Of a stretch of 64,000 nt of DNA, positions 25,319-38,649 are shown one piece after another. Each line of letters starts with the position of its first letter. Position 1 is the stretch's first letter. The notes under the pieces were generated by a model. The model was not told the origin of the DNA and searched no databases. It saw only the letters and a program-made list of their open reading frames with translations. The translations under genes were made by a program, and so were the position numbers. The stretch is from Bacillota bacterium (lineage in GTDB: Bacteria > Bacillota > Sulfobacillia > Sulfobacillales > JAIMBI01): NCBI GenBank assembly GCA_021797815.1, contig JAJZYZ010000001.1, positions 62,001 through 126,000 on the forward strand, in the 5' to 3' direction.

Positions 25319-26443
25319 ATGACCGAACCACTCTTGCGAACCCACTGGACCGACCCCGTCACCGGCGTTCACGGGTGGCTCGTGCTTGACCGGGTGCAAA
25401 ATGGACTGGCCGGCGGCGGCATTCGCATGCGACCCGGTCTCACCCCGGCCGAGGTGGAGAGTCTGGCGCGGGTGATGACCCGTAAGCTTCGCATTCTTAA
25501 CTTTGACGCGGGCGGGGCAAAGGCCGGCATTGCCTGCGACCCGGCACGTTCGGACGCGCTTCAGATTCTGGAGCGCTTCTTGACCGTTCATCGCCCGTTC
25601 CTCGCCGAGACATGGGCCACGAGCGAAGATCTGGGCACCCATGAACGCGACATCCTGGCCATCACCGAGCGTCTCGGGCTCCACACATCGGTGCACGCCG
25701 GCCTGATGCACCAGCCCGACCCGGCGGCGGCCGGGGAGCGGCTGGCCCGCATCCTTCAGCTCACGACCTCCGGAATGTCCATCACCGACGCCGTCACCGG
25801 CTATGGGGTGGCGGCGGCGACCGCCCGCTGCCTGAACGCGTTCGGCTGGGAGTCATCGTCCGTGCGCGTGGCGGTGCAGGGCTTCGGCACCGTCGGCGGG
25901 GGCAGCGCCTGGTACCTCGAACAGCTCGGCCTCAGAATCGTGGCGGTGGCGGATCGCGCGGGACTCATCGTCAAGCACGATGGCCTCGACGTGGCTACCC
26001 TCCTGGCCGCCCGCAACCAGTTCGGCGTCGTCGACCGGACGGCGCTTCCCGCGGACTACGAGACGCAACGCGGTGACGAGTGGCTGGAGGTTCCGGCCGA
26101 CGTCCTCATCCCGGCCGCCGTGGCCGGCGCCATCCATGCGGGCAACGCGGACCGTGTGCGTGCGCGTCTTGTGGTTGAGGGGGCGAACCTGCCGGTCACG
26201 GCGGAGGCCGACGCCATCCTCCATCAGCGCGGCGTTGTGGTGGTGCCGGACTTCGTCGCCAATGCCGGCGGAGCCGGTGTTTTTGTGGCCGCCCTCTCGA
26301 ACGACGTGGGGTCGACGGCGGAGGGCGTGCTGGATTACGTGGGCCACACCATCGGGGAGTGGACAGACCGCATCTTGGCCGTCGCGCGGGAGCGGAAGTC
26401 AACCCTCCGGGCGGCGGCGGTGGAGCTCACCGATATCGGGTGA
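25319..26443 (+). CDS. Glu/Leu/Phe/Val dehydrogenase-family protein
   Basis: 374 aa, shorter than typical glutamate dehydrogenases (about 410-450) and close to leucine/valine dehydrogenases (about 360). The catalytic-Lys region is FDAGGAKAGI, with a second conserved Asp in SEDLGTHERD. The NAD(P)-binding Gly motif is VQGFGTVGGG, and VVEGANLPVT and FVANAGGAGV follow as in the family. Likely oxidative deamination of an amino acid, or the reverse. RBS AAAGGAAAG precedes ATG 25319. Its stop lies 7 bp from the convergent anion-channel gene. Confidence 0.85.
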   Translation: MTEPLLRTHWTDPVTGVHGWLVLDRVQNGLAGGGIRMRPGLTPAEVESLARVMTRKLRILNFDAGGAKAGIACDPARSDALQILERFLTVHRPFLAETWATSEDLGTHERDILAITERLGLHTSVHAGLMHQPDPAAAGERLARILQLTTSGMSITDAVTGYGVAAATARCLNAFGWESSSVRVAVQGFGTVGGGSAWYLEQLGLRIVAVADRAGLIVKHDGLDVATLLAARNQFGVVDRTALPADYETQRGDEWLEVPADVLIPAAVAGAIHAGNADRVRARLVVEGANLPVTAEADAILHQRGVVVVPDFVANAGGAGVFVAALSNDVGSTAEGVLDYVGHTIGEWTDRILAVARERKSTLRAAAVELTDIG

Positions 26444-26449
26444 AGGGCC

Positions 26450-27595
26450 TCACCCGACGCCATCGGACGGCGAGGCGCCTCTCCGAACATTTTCGCGCGC
26501 TCGCAGGCGCATGCCGCGCCTTGTCAACCAGACATTGCGCACGGCCATTATACTTACGGCCGCCCAGGCTAGAAGGGCGATCCACACGAATGCGGCCCCG
26601 ATCGGATGGAGCCCGGAAAATCCCGGCACCCGGGAGAGCGTGGTGGTGGCGGTGGCGTACATGCCGAGCGGGAACACGATGCTCCATTGGGCGGGATGGT
26701 AGCCAATCGGCTCGTGCTCATGCCCGTACTTCCACCAGCCCAGCACCAACAGAAGGGGAATCCACCAGGAACCCCAGGCCCACAAGACCACGGTCAGGCC
26801 TTCCAAGAACGGACGCACCGTCACGAGGGCGGCGCCGGCGTGATGCAGCAATAGGAGCCGGGAGCTTGCCAGCACGGTGATGGCGGTCGCCCCCATGTTG
26901 ATCCAGTAGGGCGGGTCAAGGTCCGCCGCGCGGACCCGGTAAAAAAACAGGCGGTCCATCACGAGGCCGATAAAGACCACGTACAGCATGATGCCCATGG
27001 CCCAAAAGACCAAGGCCGCGAGAAAGAGCGCTTTCCCTGCGTGCGGCAGGTGATCGACCATGGCGCCGAGCCAGGTGGAGAGAGACTCTTCGGCCACGAT
27101 GGCGATGAGCCAGCCGCCGTTGACCATCGTGAGGCGAACACGCCGCCCCACGATGAGAAGAGTGGTCAGGCTGTAGAACAGCACGATCCACAGGAGGCAT
27201 CCGGTTACCCCCAGCGCGAGGCCCAGAAACGGCCGGTGCGCGAACAGAAACCGCACCGCCAGGACGTTGGACGCGGCCACCATCGTGAAGTAACCGAACA
27301 TGCGAGCGGGATTCGTGACATCCTGACGGGTCTCTTCGGTGAAGCGTGCCCCGCGCAGGACATAAGTCACCCAGAGGAAGCCATATGCCGCGGCGCCGAT
27401 CCACATAAGCCCCATGGAGATGGCCGTCTGATGATAGAGATGAAGCGCGGTCGACACGATCTCGGTGGCCATGACGAGGGCAAAGTAGCCGGGGTACAGA
27501 CCCTTCAGGGTGGAATGCGCGCCGGTGGTGCTGGAGGCGCCCTCCGTTCCGCCGGCTTTTAGTGTTGTCGGTGTTCGTGATGGGAAAGCTTCCAT
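26450..27595 (-). CDS. TDT/SLAC1-family (TehA/Mae1-like) anion channel or transporter
   Basis: 381 aa with about ten hydrophobic segments and the TDT family look: LYPGYFALVMATEIVSTAL at the start, FLFAHRPFLGLALGVTG, then QWSIVFPLGMYATATTTL near the C-terminus, the helix carrying the conserved gating-region Phe. Members conduct anions (SLAC1: nitrate and chloride; TehA) or export dicarboxylates and sulfite. It shares a divergent promoter with the nar cluster, and no NarK-type gene occurs here, so nitrate or nitrite movement is a reasonable guess, not shown. Confidence 0.8.
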   Translation of the reverse strand: MEAFPSRTPTTLKAGGTEGASSTTGAHSTLKGLYPGYFALVMATEIVSTALHLYHQTAISMGLMWIGAAAYGFLWVTYVLRGARFTEETRQDVTNPARMFGYFTMVAASNVLAVRFLFAHRPFLGLALGVTGCLLWIVLFYSLTTLLIVGRRVRLTMVNGGWLIAIVAEESLSTWLGAMVDHLPHAGKALFLAALVFWAMGIMLYVVFIGLVMDRLFFYRVRAADLDPPYWINMGATAITVLASSRLLLLHHAGAALVTVRPFLEGLTVVLWAWGSWWIPLLLVLGWWKYGHEHEPIGYHPAQWSIVFPLGMYATATTTLSRVPGFSGLHPIGAAFVWIALLAWAAVSIMAVRNVWLTRRGMRLRARENVRRGASPSDGVG

Positions 27596-27657
27596 GGGAA
27601 GAACGCCGCCGCCTTTCGTTCCCGTTCTATCTTCTATGGCGCAGCGGCGCCCGCCTA

Positions 27658-27677
27658 AGTGTGATCTGCATCACGAT
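27658..27677. promoter_or_regulatory. CRP/FNR-family operator, copy 1
   Basis: TGTGA-TCTGCA-TCACG at 27660-27675: the half-site pair TGTGA-N6-TCACA of CRP-type regulators with one mismatch. It lies about 65 bp from the anion-channel start codon and 190 bp from the hemerythrin start. Confidence 0.65.
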
Positions 27678-27722
27678 CAGCCCCATCCCCACGCTCACGC
27701 TCCCCTCCGACTTTCCTTGGTC

Positions 27723-27742
27723 ATCGTGACAATGATCACGAT
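27723..27742. promoter_or_regulatory. CRP/FNR-family operator, copy 2 (perfect palindrome)
   Basis: ATCGTGA-CAATGA-TCACGAT: perfect 7-bp arms around a 6-bp spacer, containing the GTGA-N6-TCAC core of the CRP/FNR superfamily. Its centre is 65 bp from the centre of copy 1, roughly six helical turns. It is in the divergent promoter between the anion-channel gene and the nar cluster. Confidence 0.7.
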
Positions 27743-27865
27743 GTTCCTCGCGGCCTTGCCCCCACTTGAGTAGAGAAGCTCACCCATCGCGCCCGGGCAC
27801 ACGGCCGGGATCGATGTGGACACTGAAGTCCGCGGCACCTACCCCCAAAGAGAGGAGACGAGGGG

Positions 27866-28315
27866 ATGTCCGGTCCCGCCCTCCGTCAGGTTGAGCCGCA
27901 TCGCGCCATTCATGCCGCCATGCGGCATGAACTCCAGGCGACCGTCATGGCTGCCGAAACTCTGTCTCCCGATGGGGACCAGGCCCGGCGGCTGAGACAG
28001 GTGGTCGAGGTGTTTCTGGAACTGGTGGAGACCCGCATCCTGGCGCACGCGCACGAAGAAGAGGCCGGCCTCTATGCGGAGTGGCTTCAGCTTCAGATTC
28101 AGGGCGGTCGGGAGGCGCTCTCCGCCGCGGTCGCGTCTCTGGTCCTCCAGCACAGCATGCTGCGGCAGCTGGCGTCGGACGTCGAGCGGGCCACGGTGGT
28201 TGGCAAGCGCGAGGCCGTGCTGCGCGGAATGCGAGAGTTTCAACGCGTACTGGACGACCACGAGCGCCACGAGGAGGACCTGGTGCGAGAGCTTTTGGAG
28301 ATGGGCGGCGGCTGA
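27866..28315 (+). CDS. Hemerythrin-like (HHE) protein
   Basis: 149 aa, mostly helical, with the His/Glu pattern of the hemerythrin HHE domain: His12/His16/His20, then ILAHAHEEEAGLY, LVLQHSMLRQL and DDHERHEEDLVREL near the C-terminus. It should bind a di-iron site for O2, NO or redox sensing. It is the first gene downstream of the two CRP/FNR-type sites and is followed by narG-associated genes, so protection from or sensing of NO/O2 during nitrate respiration is plausible. RBS GGAGACGAGGGG just before ATG. Confidence 0.8.
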   Translation: MSGPALRQVEPHRAIHAAMRHELQATVMAAETLSPDGDQARRLRQVVEVFLELVETRILAHAHEEEAGLYAEWLQLQIQGGREALSAAVASLVLQHSMLRQLASDVERATVVGKREAVLRGMREFQRVLDDHERHEEDLVRELLEMGGG

Positions 28316-28442
28316 GTGCGCGGGCAAGACGAGGACCAGCAAGCGCCGCACCCGAACCGCACCGGATTTTGGGTGTGTGGCCGGACCGGCCGGGCGATTC
28401 ACTACCGATGCGTGGGTGGATGCGGGGGAGGCGACGACGGCT

Positions 28443-28699
28443 ATGACAGACGGGGATAAGACACGGCGCGTCGCGACGGACGATGACATCAGCGATCTCC
28501 TCACTATTCTTCAGTGGCGCTTTGGTCCCGTGTCCGACGAGCTGGCGGCAAAGGTCCGCAAGCTCACTGACGTGAGCCAGATCGACCACCTGATCCTGGC
28601 TGCCGCCAACGCGCCGACGTGGGACGTGGTGGCATCGGAATTGCGTGAGCCCGGCTTTCGCATGACAGGATTTCAATTTGACCCGCACCCGGAGGGGGC

Positions 28700-28709
<10 letters not shown>
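28443..28709 (+). CDS. Small DUF4351-like protein overlapping narG
   Basis: 88 aa from ATG 28443. The segment DLLTILQWRFGPVSDELAAK followed by VRKLTDVSQIDHLILAA resembles the DUF4351 helical module (RFG...V/I...L...LD..L). That module normally sits at the C-terminus of PD-(D/E)XK-type proteins and has no known function alone. The stop TGA 28707-28709 overlaps the first ten bases of narG, so it is coupled to the nitrate reductase. No ribosome site is obvious upstream of ATG 28443. Confidence 0.6.
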
Positions 28710-32384
<3,675 letters not shown>

Positions 32385-32395
<11 letters not shown>

Positions 32396-33923
32396 GGCGC
32401 AGATTGCGATGGTCATGAACCTCGACAAGTGCATCGGATGCCATACCTGCAGCGTGACCTGCAAGAACACCTGGACCAATCGTCCGGGCGCCGAGTATAT
32501 GTGGTTCAACAATGTCGAGACCCGTCCGGGTCCCGGCTATCCCCAGGAATGGGAAGACCAGAAGCGCCGCCGCGGCGGGTGGGTGCTTGACGGTGGCCGG
32601 CTGCGGCTGGCCGCGGGCGGCCCGCTGGAAAAGCTGGCCCACATCTTCTACAATCCGGATCTTCCTCAGATTGACGACTATTACGAGCCCTGGACCTACG
32701 ACTACCAAACTTTGACGGACAGCCCCCGGCGTACGCACCAGCCTGTCGCGCGCCCCCACTCGCTCCTGACGGGTGAGGTCATGGAGCGGCCGGTCTGGGG
32801 CCCGAATTGGGACGACGACCTGGCCGGTGGTCCCGAGATTGCGCCCCGGGATCCCAATCTGAAGCCGCTCATGGAGCATATTGCGCTCGAGTATGAGCAG
32901 GCCTTCATGATGTATCTGCCACGCATCTGCAACCATTGCCTCAATCCCGCCTGTGTGGCCGCGTGCCCTTCCGGCGCGATGTACAAACGGGAAGAGGACG
33001 GCATCGTGCTGGTGGATCAGGATGCGTGCCGCGGCTGGCGCTACTGCGTGAGCGCCTGCCCTTACAAGAAGGTCTACTTCAACTGGAACACGCACAAGGC
33101 GGAGAAGTGCACGTTTTGTTATCCGCGCATCGAGGCCGGTCTTCCGACCGTGTGCTCCGAGACGTGCGTCGGCCGTATCCGGTATCTGGGCCCGGTCTTC
33201 TACGACGCGGATCAGGCGCTGGCCGCCGCCAGTGTGGAGAATCCCCAGGATATCTACGAGGCGCAAAGACGCATCTTTCTGAACCCTCATGACCCGGACG
33301 TGGTGCGCGAGGCGCATCGTCAGGGCATCTCCGACACCTGGATCGAGGCGGCCCAGCGCTCGCCGGTTTACAAGATGGCCGTGGAGTGGCAGATTGCGCT
33401 TCCGCTGCATCCCGAATACCGCACGTTGCCGATGGTGTGGTACGTGCCGCCCTTGAGTCCTATGATGAACCACCTGGCCGACGCCGCCCACATGCCGGCC
33501 GATGCCTTTCTCACGGCCGTGGACAGCATGCGCATCCCCCTTGACTACCTGGCCTCTATCCTGGCCGCCGGCGATGTCGGACCGGTCCGGCGGGCGCTTG
33601 TGCGTCTCAGCGCGATGCGGACCGCCATGCGGGAGAAGAACCTGGGCACTCAGGGCACCGACTGGACGGCAAGCGCCCTCATGACCGAGGCCGGCCTGTC
33701 GGTGGAGCAGCTGGACGCGATGGCGGATCTGCTTGCCGCCGCCAAGTATGACGCGCGGTTCGTGATTCCCACCGGGGACCGGAGTCACGAGGGCAACCTG
33801 GATTACTGGCAGGGAGCGTGCAGCCTGGAAGGGCTGGCCCCAGCCGAAGGCATCGCGCCGCCACGCCGCACGATTCCACTGGAGGTTCACCCCGCGTCGT
33901 CATCACGGGAGGTTGAGCCATGA
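32385..33923 (+). CDS. narH: Respiratory nitrate reductase beta subunit
   Basis: 512 aa, the same length as E. coli NarH. It begins with TTG 32385 inside the narG end, giving MKIKAQIAMVMNLDKCIGCH, which matches the universal NarH N-terminus and justifies the rare start. Four cluster motifs: CIGCHTCSVTC, CNHCLNPACVAAC, CRGWRYCVSACP (the Trp-containing [3Fe-4S] site) and CTFCYPRIEAGLPTVCSETC. Wires electrons from NarI to NarG. Overlaps narJ by ATGA. Confidence 0.97.
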
Positions 33924-34537
33924 CCGAAACCCAGCGGCTCATACTGAAAATCGCCTCCGGGATCCTCGATTATCCCGGTTCCAGCGCGTTCGGGGACCGG
34001 CTCCAAAGGCGGAAGGGGCTGGCCGGAGAGGTTGACCCCCGGCTTCTGGCGGTCATTCAGTCTCTCTTCGGGCCGGGCCCTCTGCAACTGGAGCAGCTTT
34101 ACGTCGAAACGTTTGATTTCAACCCCCGGCACGCCCTCTACGTGACGGCGCAGGAGATGGGCGACGCCCGTGAACGCGGTCAGGCGCTCCTCGAGTGGGC
34201 CGCCCTGTACGGCGCGGCGGGCTATGAGGTTCCCGACGGTCAGCTGGCGGATTACGTGCCCATGCTGCTCGAATTGACCGCCGTCCGGCCGGACGTGGTG
34301 CAACAGGCGTTCATAGACCGCCTGGCGGCGGCCTGCGCCCAGATCGCCGACACCCTGGAGGTCGAGAACCCGTACCGGCCGTTATTTGACCTGATTGTGG
34401 ACACGTTGGGAGGGCAGGGCGGGCAGGAGTCCAACGAGCCACGGCCTGCCCATGACGCGGCCGGGGGTCTCGACGACCTGCCCTATCCGCTCCATTACCC
34501 GGGGACTGAGTCGGAACACGGGAGGGGTGTCTCGTGA
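33920..34537 (+). CDS. narJ: Nitrate reductase assembly chaperone
   Basis: 205 aa. All-helical TorD-like chaperone that keeps apo-NarGH competent for Mo-cofactor insertion. It shows the family pattern LYVETFDFNPRHALYVTAQE and DYVPMLLELTA. ATGA overlaps join it to narH upstream (33920-33923) and GTGA to narI downstream. Confidence 0.93.
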   Translation: MTETQRLILKIASGILDYPGSSAFGDRLQRRKGLAGEVDPRLLAVIQSLFGPGPLQLEQLYVETFDFNPRHALYVTAQEMGDARERGQALLEWAALYGAAGYEVPDGQLADYVPMLLELTAVRPDVVQQAFIDRLAAACAQIADTLEVENPYRPLFDLIVDTLGGQGGQESNEPRPAHDAAGGLDDLPYPLHYPGTESEHGRGVS

Positions 34538-35250
34538 ATCAGTTCCTGTGGGTCATCTATCCGTATCTCGCTCTCACTCTCATGATTGTGGGAAGCCTCT
34601 ACCGGTACGCGCACAACCCCATGAGCTGGAGCGCCCGCTCAAGCGAGCTCTTGGAGAAGCGCTGGCTGAAGTGGGGGAGTCTTTTGTTTCACTGGGGCAT
34701 CCTGCTGGTCATCGCGGGCCACGTCGTCGGCCTGTTGGTGCCGCTCGGGGTGTATCAGGCCATCGGGATTTCCGCCTCTTTCTATCACACCAACGCGGAC
34801 ATACTGGGAGGCCTTGCGGGGTTCATGACATGGGTCGGTCTCGCCATCCTGCTTCTGAGGCGGCTCGGCAATGCACGCGTACGGCGCAATTCGAGTCTGT
34901 CGGACTTCGTGGCGCTCGGCCTCCTGTTCATCGTGGTCACGAGCGGCGACTATGTGACCCTGGTGCGCAACACCCTGCTCGGTCCCTACGAATATCGGGC
35001 GACCGTCGGTCCCTGGCTTCGCGGACTTCTGGTGCTGCACCCGGACGCGGCGCTCATGGCGCATGTGCCGGCGGCGTTCCAGGTGCATATCATCCTGGCC
35101 TTTCTGCTGTTCGCCGTGTCCCCCTTCACCCGCCTCGTGCACATCTGGAGCATCCCCCTGGCATATCTGCGCCGGGCGCCCATCCAGTACCGCGACCGGG
35201 CGCAGTACCGCACCCGTGCAGCATCTGACGGCGATCGGGAGGTTCTATAG
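34534..35250 (+). CDS. narI: Nitrate reductase gamma subunit (cytochrome b)
   Basis: 238 aa from GTG 34534 overlapping the narJ stop. Five transmembrane helices with haem-ligand histidines in LFHWGILLVIAGHVVGLL and near VHIILAFLLFAVSPFTRLVH. Oxidises quinol on the outer face and passes electrons to NarH. Last gene of the operon, converging on the SLC13-type permease with only 36 bp between and no visible hairpin. Confidence 0.95.
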   Translation: MNQFLWVIYPYLALTLMIVGSLYRYAHNPMSWSARSSELLEKRWLKWGSLLFHWGILLVIAGHVVGLLVPLGVYQAIGISASFYHTNADILGGLAGFMTWVGLAILLLRRLGNARVRRNSSLSDFVALGLLFIVVTSGDYVTLVRNTLLGPYEYRATVGPWLRGLLVLHPDAALMAHVPAAFQVHIILAFLLFAVSPFTRLVHIWSIPLAYLRRAPIQYRDRAQYRTRAASDGDREVL

Positions 35251-35286
35251 GCGCCGCGTTCCCGTTGACGGACGCACAGCTCTTGG

Positions 35287-37071
35287 TCAGCGCACCAGCG
35301 GAAACAGCACCGGCGCAATGAGGACGGTCAGGACCCACATGATGGCGCTCAGGGGAATGCCGATTTTGAGAAAATCCTGGTATCGGTAGCGTCCGGGCCC
35401 CATGGCCATGATGAAGACTTTGTTGGCCAGTGGTGTCAGCGGGGCTGCGGACAGGGCCACAATCATCGCGATGATGAGGGCGTCCGGCGACCAGTGGTTG
35501 GCCGACGCCATCGAGATGGCAAGCGGTGACAGGACCAGCGCCGCCGCCACATTGCTGATGACCTGGGTCAGGAGCGCGGCCAGCCCGAAGAAGATGGCCA
35601 GTACGGCGTAGGGGCCGAAGGATCCGACCGCGTGCAACAGGAAATGCGCGAGCCCTGCCGTGACTCCGGTGCGGGTGAGCGCCAGGCTTAACGGGGTGAC
35701 CCCGCCTACCAGCATGATGATCCGCCAGTCGACGGCGCGGTACGCGTGGTCCAGCGACAGGATGCCTGTGCCCACCAGTATTCCGATCCCGACGGCCGCC
35801 GCCACCTGGATGGCGAGAAAATTGAAAGCCGCCATGAGCAGCACGCCAACCACCACCGCCACCGCGATGAGACTCTTGTGAGGGAGCGCCGGCGCCGCCT
35901 GCTCGACATCGGCGAACACGAGCAGATCGTCGCTGTTCTGAAGGCGCGAGATGGATTCCGGCGTGCCCATCACCAGCAGGATGTCGCCTGCCTGAATCGG
36001 TATTCTGGGCAGTTCCCGCACCCGCGTGACCCCCTGGCGCAGGATGGCCAGGACCGTCGGCCCGTAACGGACGCGGAAGTTGATGTCGCGAAGCGAGTGG
36101 TTGACCAGACGCGAGCGCTGGGGGACCATCGCCTCCACCACCCGGACATGCTCACTGCGCAGCCGCACGGCCGTGGAGTCGCCCGTCAACTCGAAGCCGT
36201 CTTCCGGGGTCATGTCCACGATGGCCGACACGTCTCCCTGCACGACCAGCCGGTCACCGGCCTGAAGTTTCACCCGCCCGCCCGGGACCATCGGCGGATG
36301 CCCCTCCCGAATGATGCGCAAGACGGTGAGCGAGTGGGTGCGAAGATACGGAACGTCCTGGAGCACATGGCCGATAACCGGGGATTCGTCGCCTACCCAC
36401 AGTTCGCTTAGATAGCTCTTGACCTCGTGGTAGTTGCTGAAAAACTCGGCGTCGCCGCCGGAGTTCTGGTCAGGCAGCAGTCGGACGCCCCACCAGCGCA
36501 TGAAGATAAAGCCCGCCGCGACCAGAATGGCGCCCAGCGGGGTGATACCAAAGAGCGGGATGGGGTGGTAGTGCTTGGAGGCCAGGGCCGCGTTGCCAAT
36601 GATGTTGCCGGCCGAGCCCACCATGCTCAGCAGACCGCCCAGGGCGATCGCAAACGCCAGCGGCATCAACAGGCGATGGAGAGACAGCTTGAGGCGCTGG
36701 CCCATGCGGACCATGGTCGGCAGCAAGATGCTCATGAGCCCGACGTCCGACACGAACGTGGAGGGAATGGGCGGCAGCGTCAGGAGCGCTGTCAGAAGAG
36801 GCGCCTCGCCCCGCCGACCCAGGCGCTCGAACCACTGTGCCATGATCTCGGTGGCCCCGGACCGCCGGAGCCCTTCTCCCAGCACAAACATCTCGGCCAG
36901 AATGATGGCGGCATAAGAGCTGAATCCGGAGAACAGCTGCCCGGTCGGAATCAGACCGAACACACCGACCAGCGACAGCGCCACGACTCCTACGAGGTCG
37001 ATGCGGACGCGTCCCGAGACCAGAAGGACAATGACCACCAGTAAGATGCCGACTGCCATGACTGCCTGCAT
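35287..37071 (-). CDS. SLC13/DASS-type permease with two RCK_C (TrkA-C) domains
   Basis: 594 aa from ATG 37071 with GGGAGGT upstream. Hydrophobic blocks flank a soluble centre: residues about 1-200 transmembrane (PPIPSTFVSDVGLMSILLPT; MVGSAGNIIGNAAL), residues about 210-390 two RCK_C modules (GRVKLQAGDRLVVQGD; IPIQAGDILLVMGT), then a second membrane block ending LTPLANKVFIMAMGPGRY. The Asn-Thr-type substrate motifs are degenerate. DASS members with TrkA-C insertions carry sulfate, dicarboxylates or citrate; the substrate is not decidable here. Convergent with narI. Confidence 0.85.
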   Translation of the reverse strand: MQAVMAVGILLVVIVLLVSGRVRIDLVGVVALSLVGVFGLIPTGQLFSGFSSYAAIILAEMFVLGEGLRRSGATEIMAQWFERLGRRGEAPLLTALLTLPPIPSTFVSDVGLMSILLPTMVRMGQRLKLSLHRLLMPLAFAIALGGLLSMVGSAGNIIGNAALASKHYHPIPLFGITPLGAILVAAGFIFMRWWGVRLLPDQNSGGDAEFFSNYHEVKSYLSELWVGDESPVIGHVLQDVPYLRTHSLTVLRIIREGHPPMVPGGRVKLQAGDRLVVQGDVSAIVDMTPEDGFELTGDSTAVRLRSEHVRVVEAMVPQRSRLVNHSLRDINFRVRYGPTVLAILRQGVTRVRELPRIPIQAGDILLVMGTPESISRLQNSDDLLVFADVEQAAPALPHKSLIAVAVVVGVLLMAAFNFLAIQVAAAVGIGILVGTGILSLDHAYRAVDWRIIMLVGGVTPLSLALTRTGVTAGLAHFLLHAVGSFGPYAVLAIFFGLAALLTQVISNVAAALVLSPLAISMASANHWSPDALIIAMIVALSAAPLTPLANKVFIMAMGPGRYRYQDFLKIGIPLSAIMWVLTVLIAPVLFPLVR

Positions 37072-37592
37072 GTGACCTCCCGGGGCGCCGCCGTGCATGC
37101 GCTGGATTGATCCGGACGCCGTAGAAGCCGATCAAGATAAGAGCCGTTCCTCGTCTCAGCCGCCGCACCCGTCGTCCTGAGCGGCGCCGGCACGGACGTC
37201 TTTGCGCCTTTAGTCCCTGGGGGCGGAGCCGGCGCCGCTCCATCTGAACGCCTGCGCCAGAGCGGCGCGGTGACATTCACCCCTCCCTATACGTTCGGAA
37301 CCGGCTCGGTTTTGTATGGTGTCTCGACTCTCCCTGACGGTCGCTGAGGGGGCGGTGCGCAGATGACCGGAGCGATGGGTGCAAAACCGAAGACGCCCTC
37401 GCGGGGAGTGAAGGAGGCAGCGGCCCCGGACCCGCCAAGGACGGGCAGGGACGTCTTGGCTATCCGCGATGGTGGTGGCATGACGATGCGCGAGATGGGA
37501 GGATGAGAGCGCTGGTCTCGCGCACGCATCGACCAGACGCGACGCCACGACGCGATAATCCTGGAGAAACAGCGTTCGAAGGAGACGAGACC
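37072..37592. other. Divergent intergenic region, no gene seen
   Basis: About 520 bp between the permease start (minus) and the flavin reductase start (plus). An open frame runs back to 37503, but the sequence before GTG 37593 is not protein-like. No operator found. Confidence 0.4.
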
Positions 37593-38108
37593 GTGCTGCT
37601 GGATCACCGAGCTTTTCGGCGTTTTGTAAATACGGTGGCCATCGTCGGGGTGGCCGTCGGCGATGTTGTCAATGCCATGGCGGCGGAGTGGGCGACGCCC
37701 GTATCTATCGAGCCGCGCCTGCTGGGAGTGTATGTCGGTGACACGCGATACACGGGAGAGCTTATGGAGCAGACCGAAGTCTTTGGCATCAGCCTCCTGA
37801 GCGAGGAGCAGGCGCAGCTGGCGCATCTTCTGGGCAGCTGGAGTGGGCGCGAACTCAACAAGGCCGCCGAAGTCGGCTCCGGGTTCGAATGGGGAGCCGT
37901 GGAGCATGTGCCTCTCATCCGCGGCGCCCAGGCGCAGTACGAATGCCGGGTCCACAGCCGGACGGTGCTGGGCGACCACATCCTGGTGGTGGGGGCCCCG
38001 CGGGCCGCGCGCATCAACGACCAGGCGGCCCCGCTCTTGTACCACGGCGGCACCTATCATCGACTCGGTCCCGTCATCCCCAAGACGGGAGCCAAGCCGG
38101 ACGCGTGA
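37593..38108 (+). CDS. Flavin-reductase-domain (FMN-binding split barrel) protein
   Basis: 171 aa from GTG 37593, preceded by AAGGAG at a good distance. The split-barrel pattern is seen in VNAMAAEWATPVSIEPRLLGVYVG, EVFGISLLSEEQAQLAHLLG and the closing ILVVGAPRAARIN. Such proteins bind FMN and reduce it with NAD(P)H, or act as oxygen-scavenging partners. No partner monooxygenase is adjacent. Confidence 0.8.
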   Translation: MLLDHRAFRRFVNTVAIVGVAVGDVVNAMAAEWATPVSIEPRLLGVYVGDTRYTGELMEQTEVFGISLLSEEQAQLAHLLGSWSGRELNKAAEVGSGFEWGAVEHVPLIRGAQAQYECRVHSRTVLGDHILVVGAPRAARINDQAAPLLYHGGTYHRLGPVIPKTGAKPDA

Positions 38109-38649
38109 GCACGGAGAAGGCCGGCAGCATCTGGGCCGCGTGGTGACGGCTCGCTTGTGTCTGGCCGCTCTGGTTTCCGATGGGAGCCGGTCTTACCGGC
38201 GCGCGCGAATGTTGTCGGCGGTCTTACGACCCCGAGGAGTCTCCCGGCAAGCCTTACCCCCTTATGGACGCCCGAAGCCGTCGGGAGGGTTCATAGAGAT
38301 TCCCGCCTCATCTCCCCGCCTGTGGGGGACGGCATGAGACGCACGGGGGATCGAGCAAGGCGTTAGGGGCAGGAGGACCTCCCGTGGCGGCGCGAGTCTG
38401 TCGCGCGCGCCGAGCGACGGAGAGAGGTGCGCGCAACAAGCGCCCATGAGTGCGGCAGTACACCAGTCGGGCTCACCTTGCCATCAGCAATGGTCGGCAC
38501 ATTAGTTCCCACCTGGCCGGGAGGCCCTCCGCAGGCGGCGGGTCTCAGGTGCCGGTCGCTCCCTGTTCCTGGAAGGTAATCGAAAAGTCACGTACCATCG
38601 GATTGCGCTTCGCAGTCGTCCTGGGGTTTTCTTGGGAGAGCGTGATTAG
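38109..38649. other. Intergenic region, no gene seen
   Basis: 541 bp. Small open frames exist on both strands but lack ribosome sites or family features. No repeat or hairpin stands out. Confidence 0.4.
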
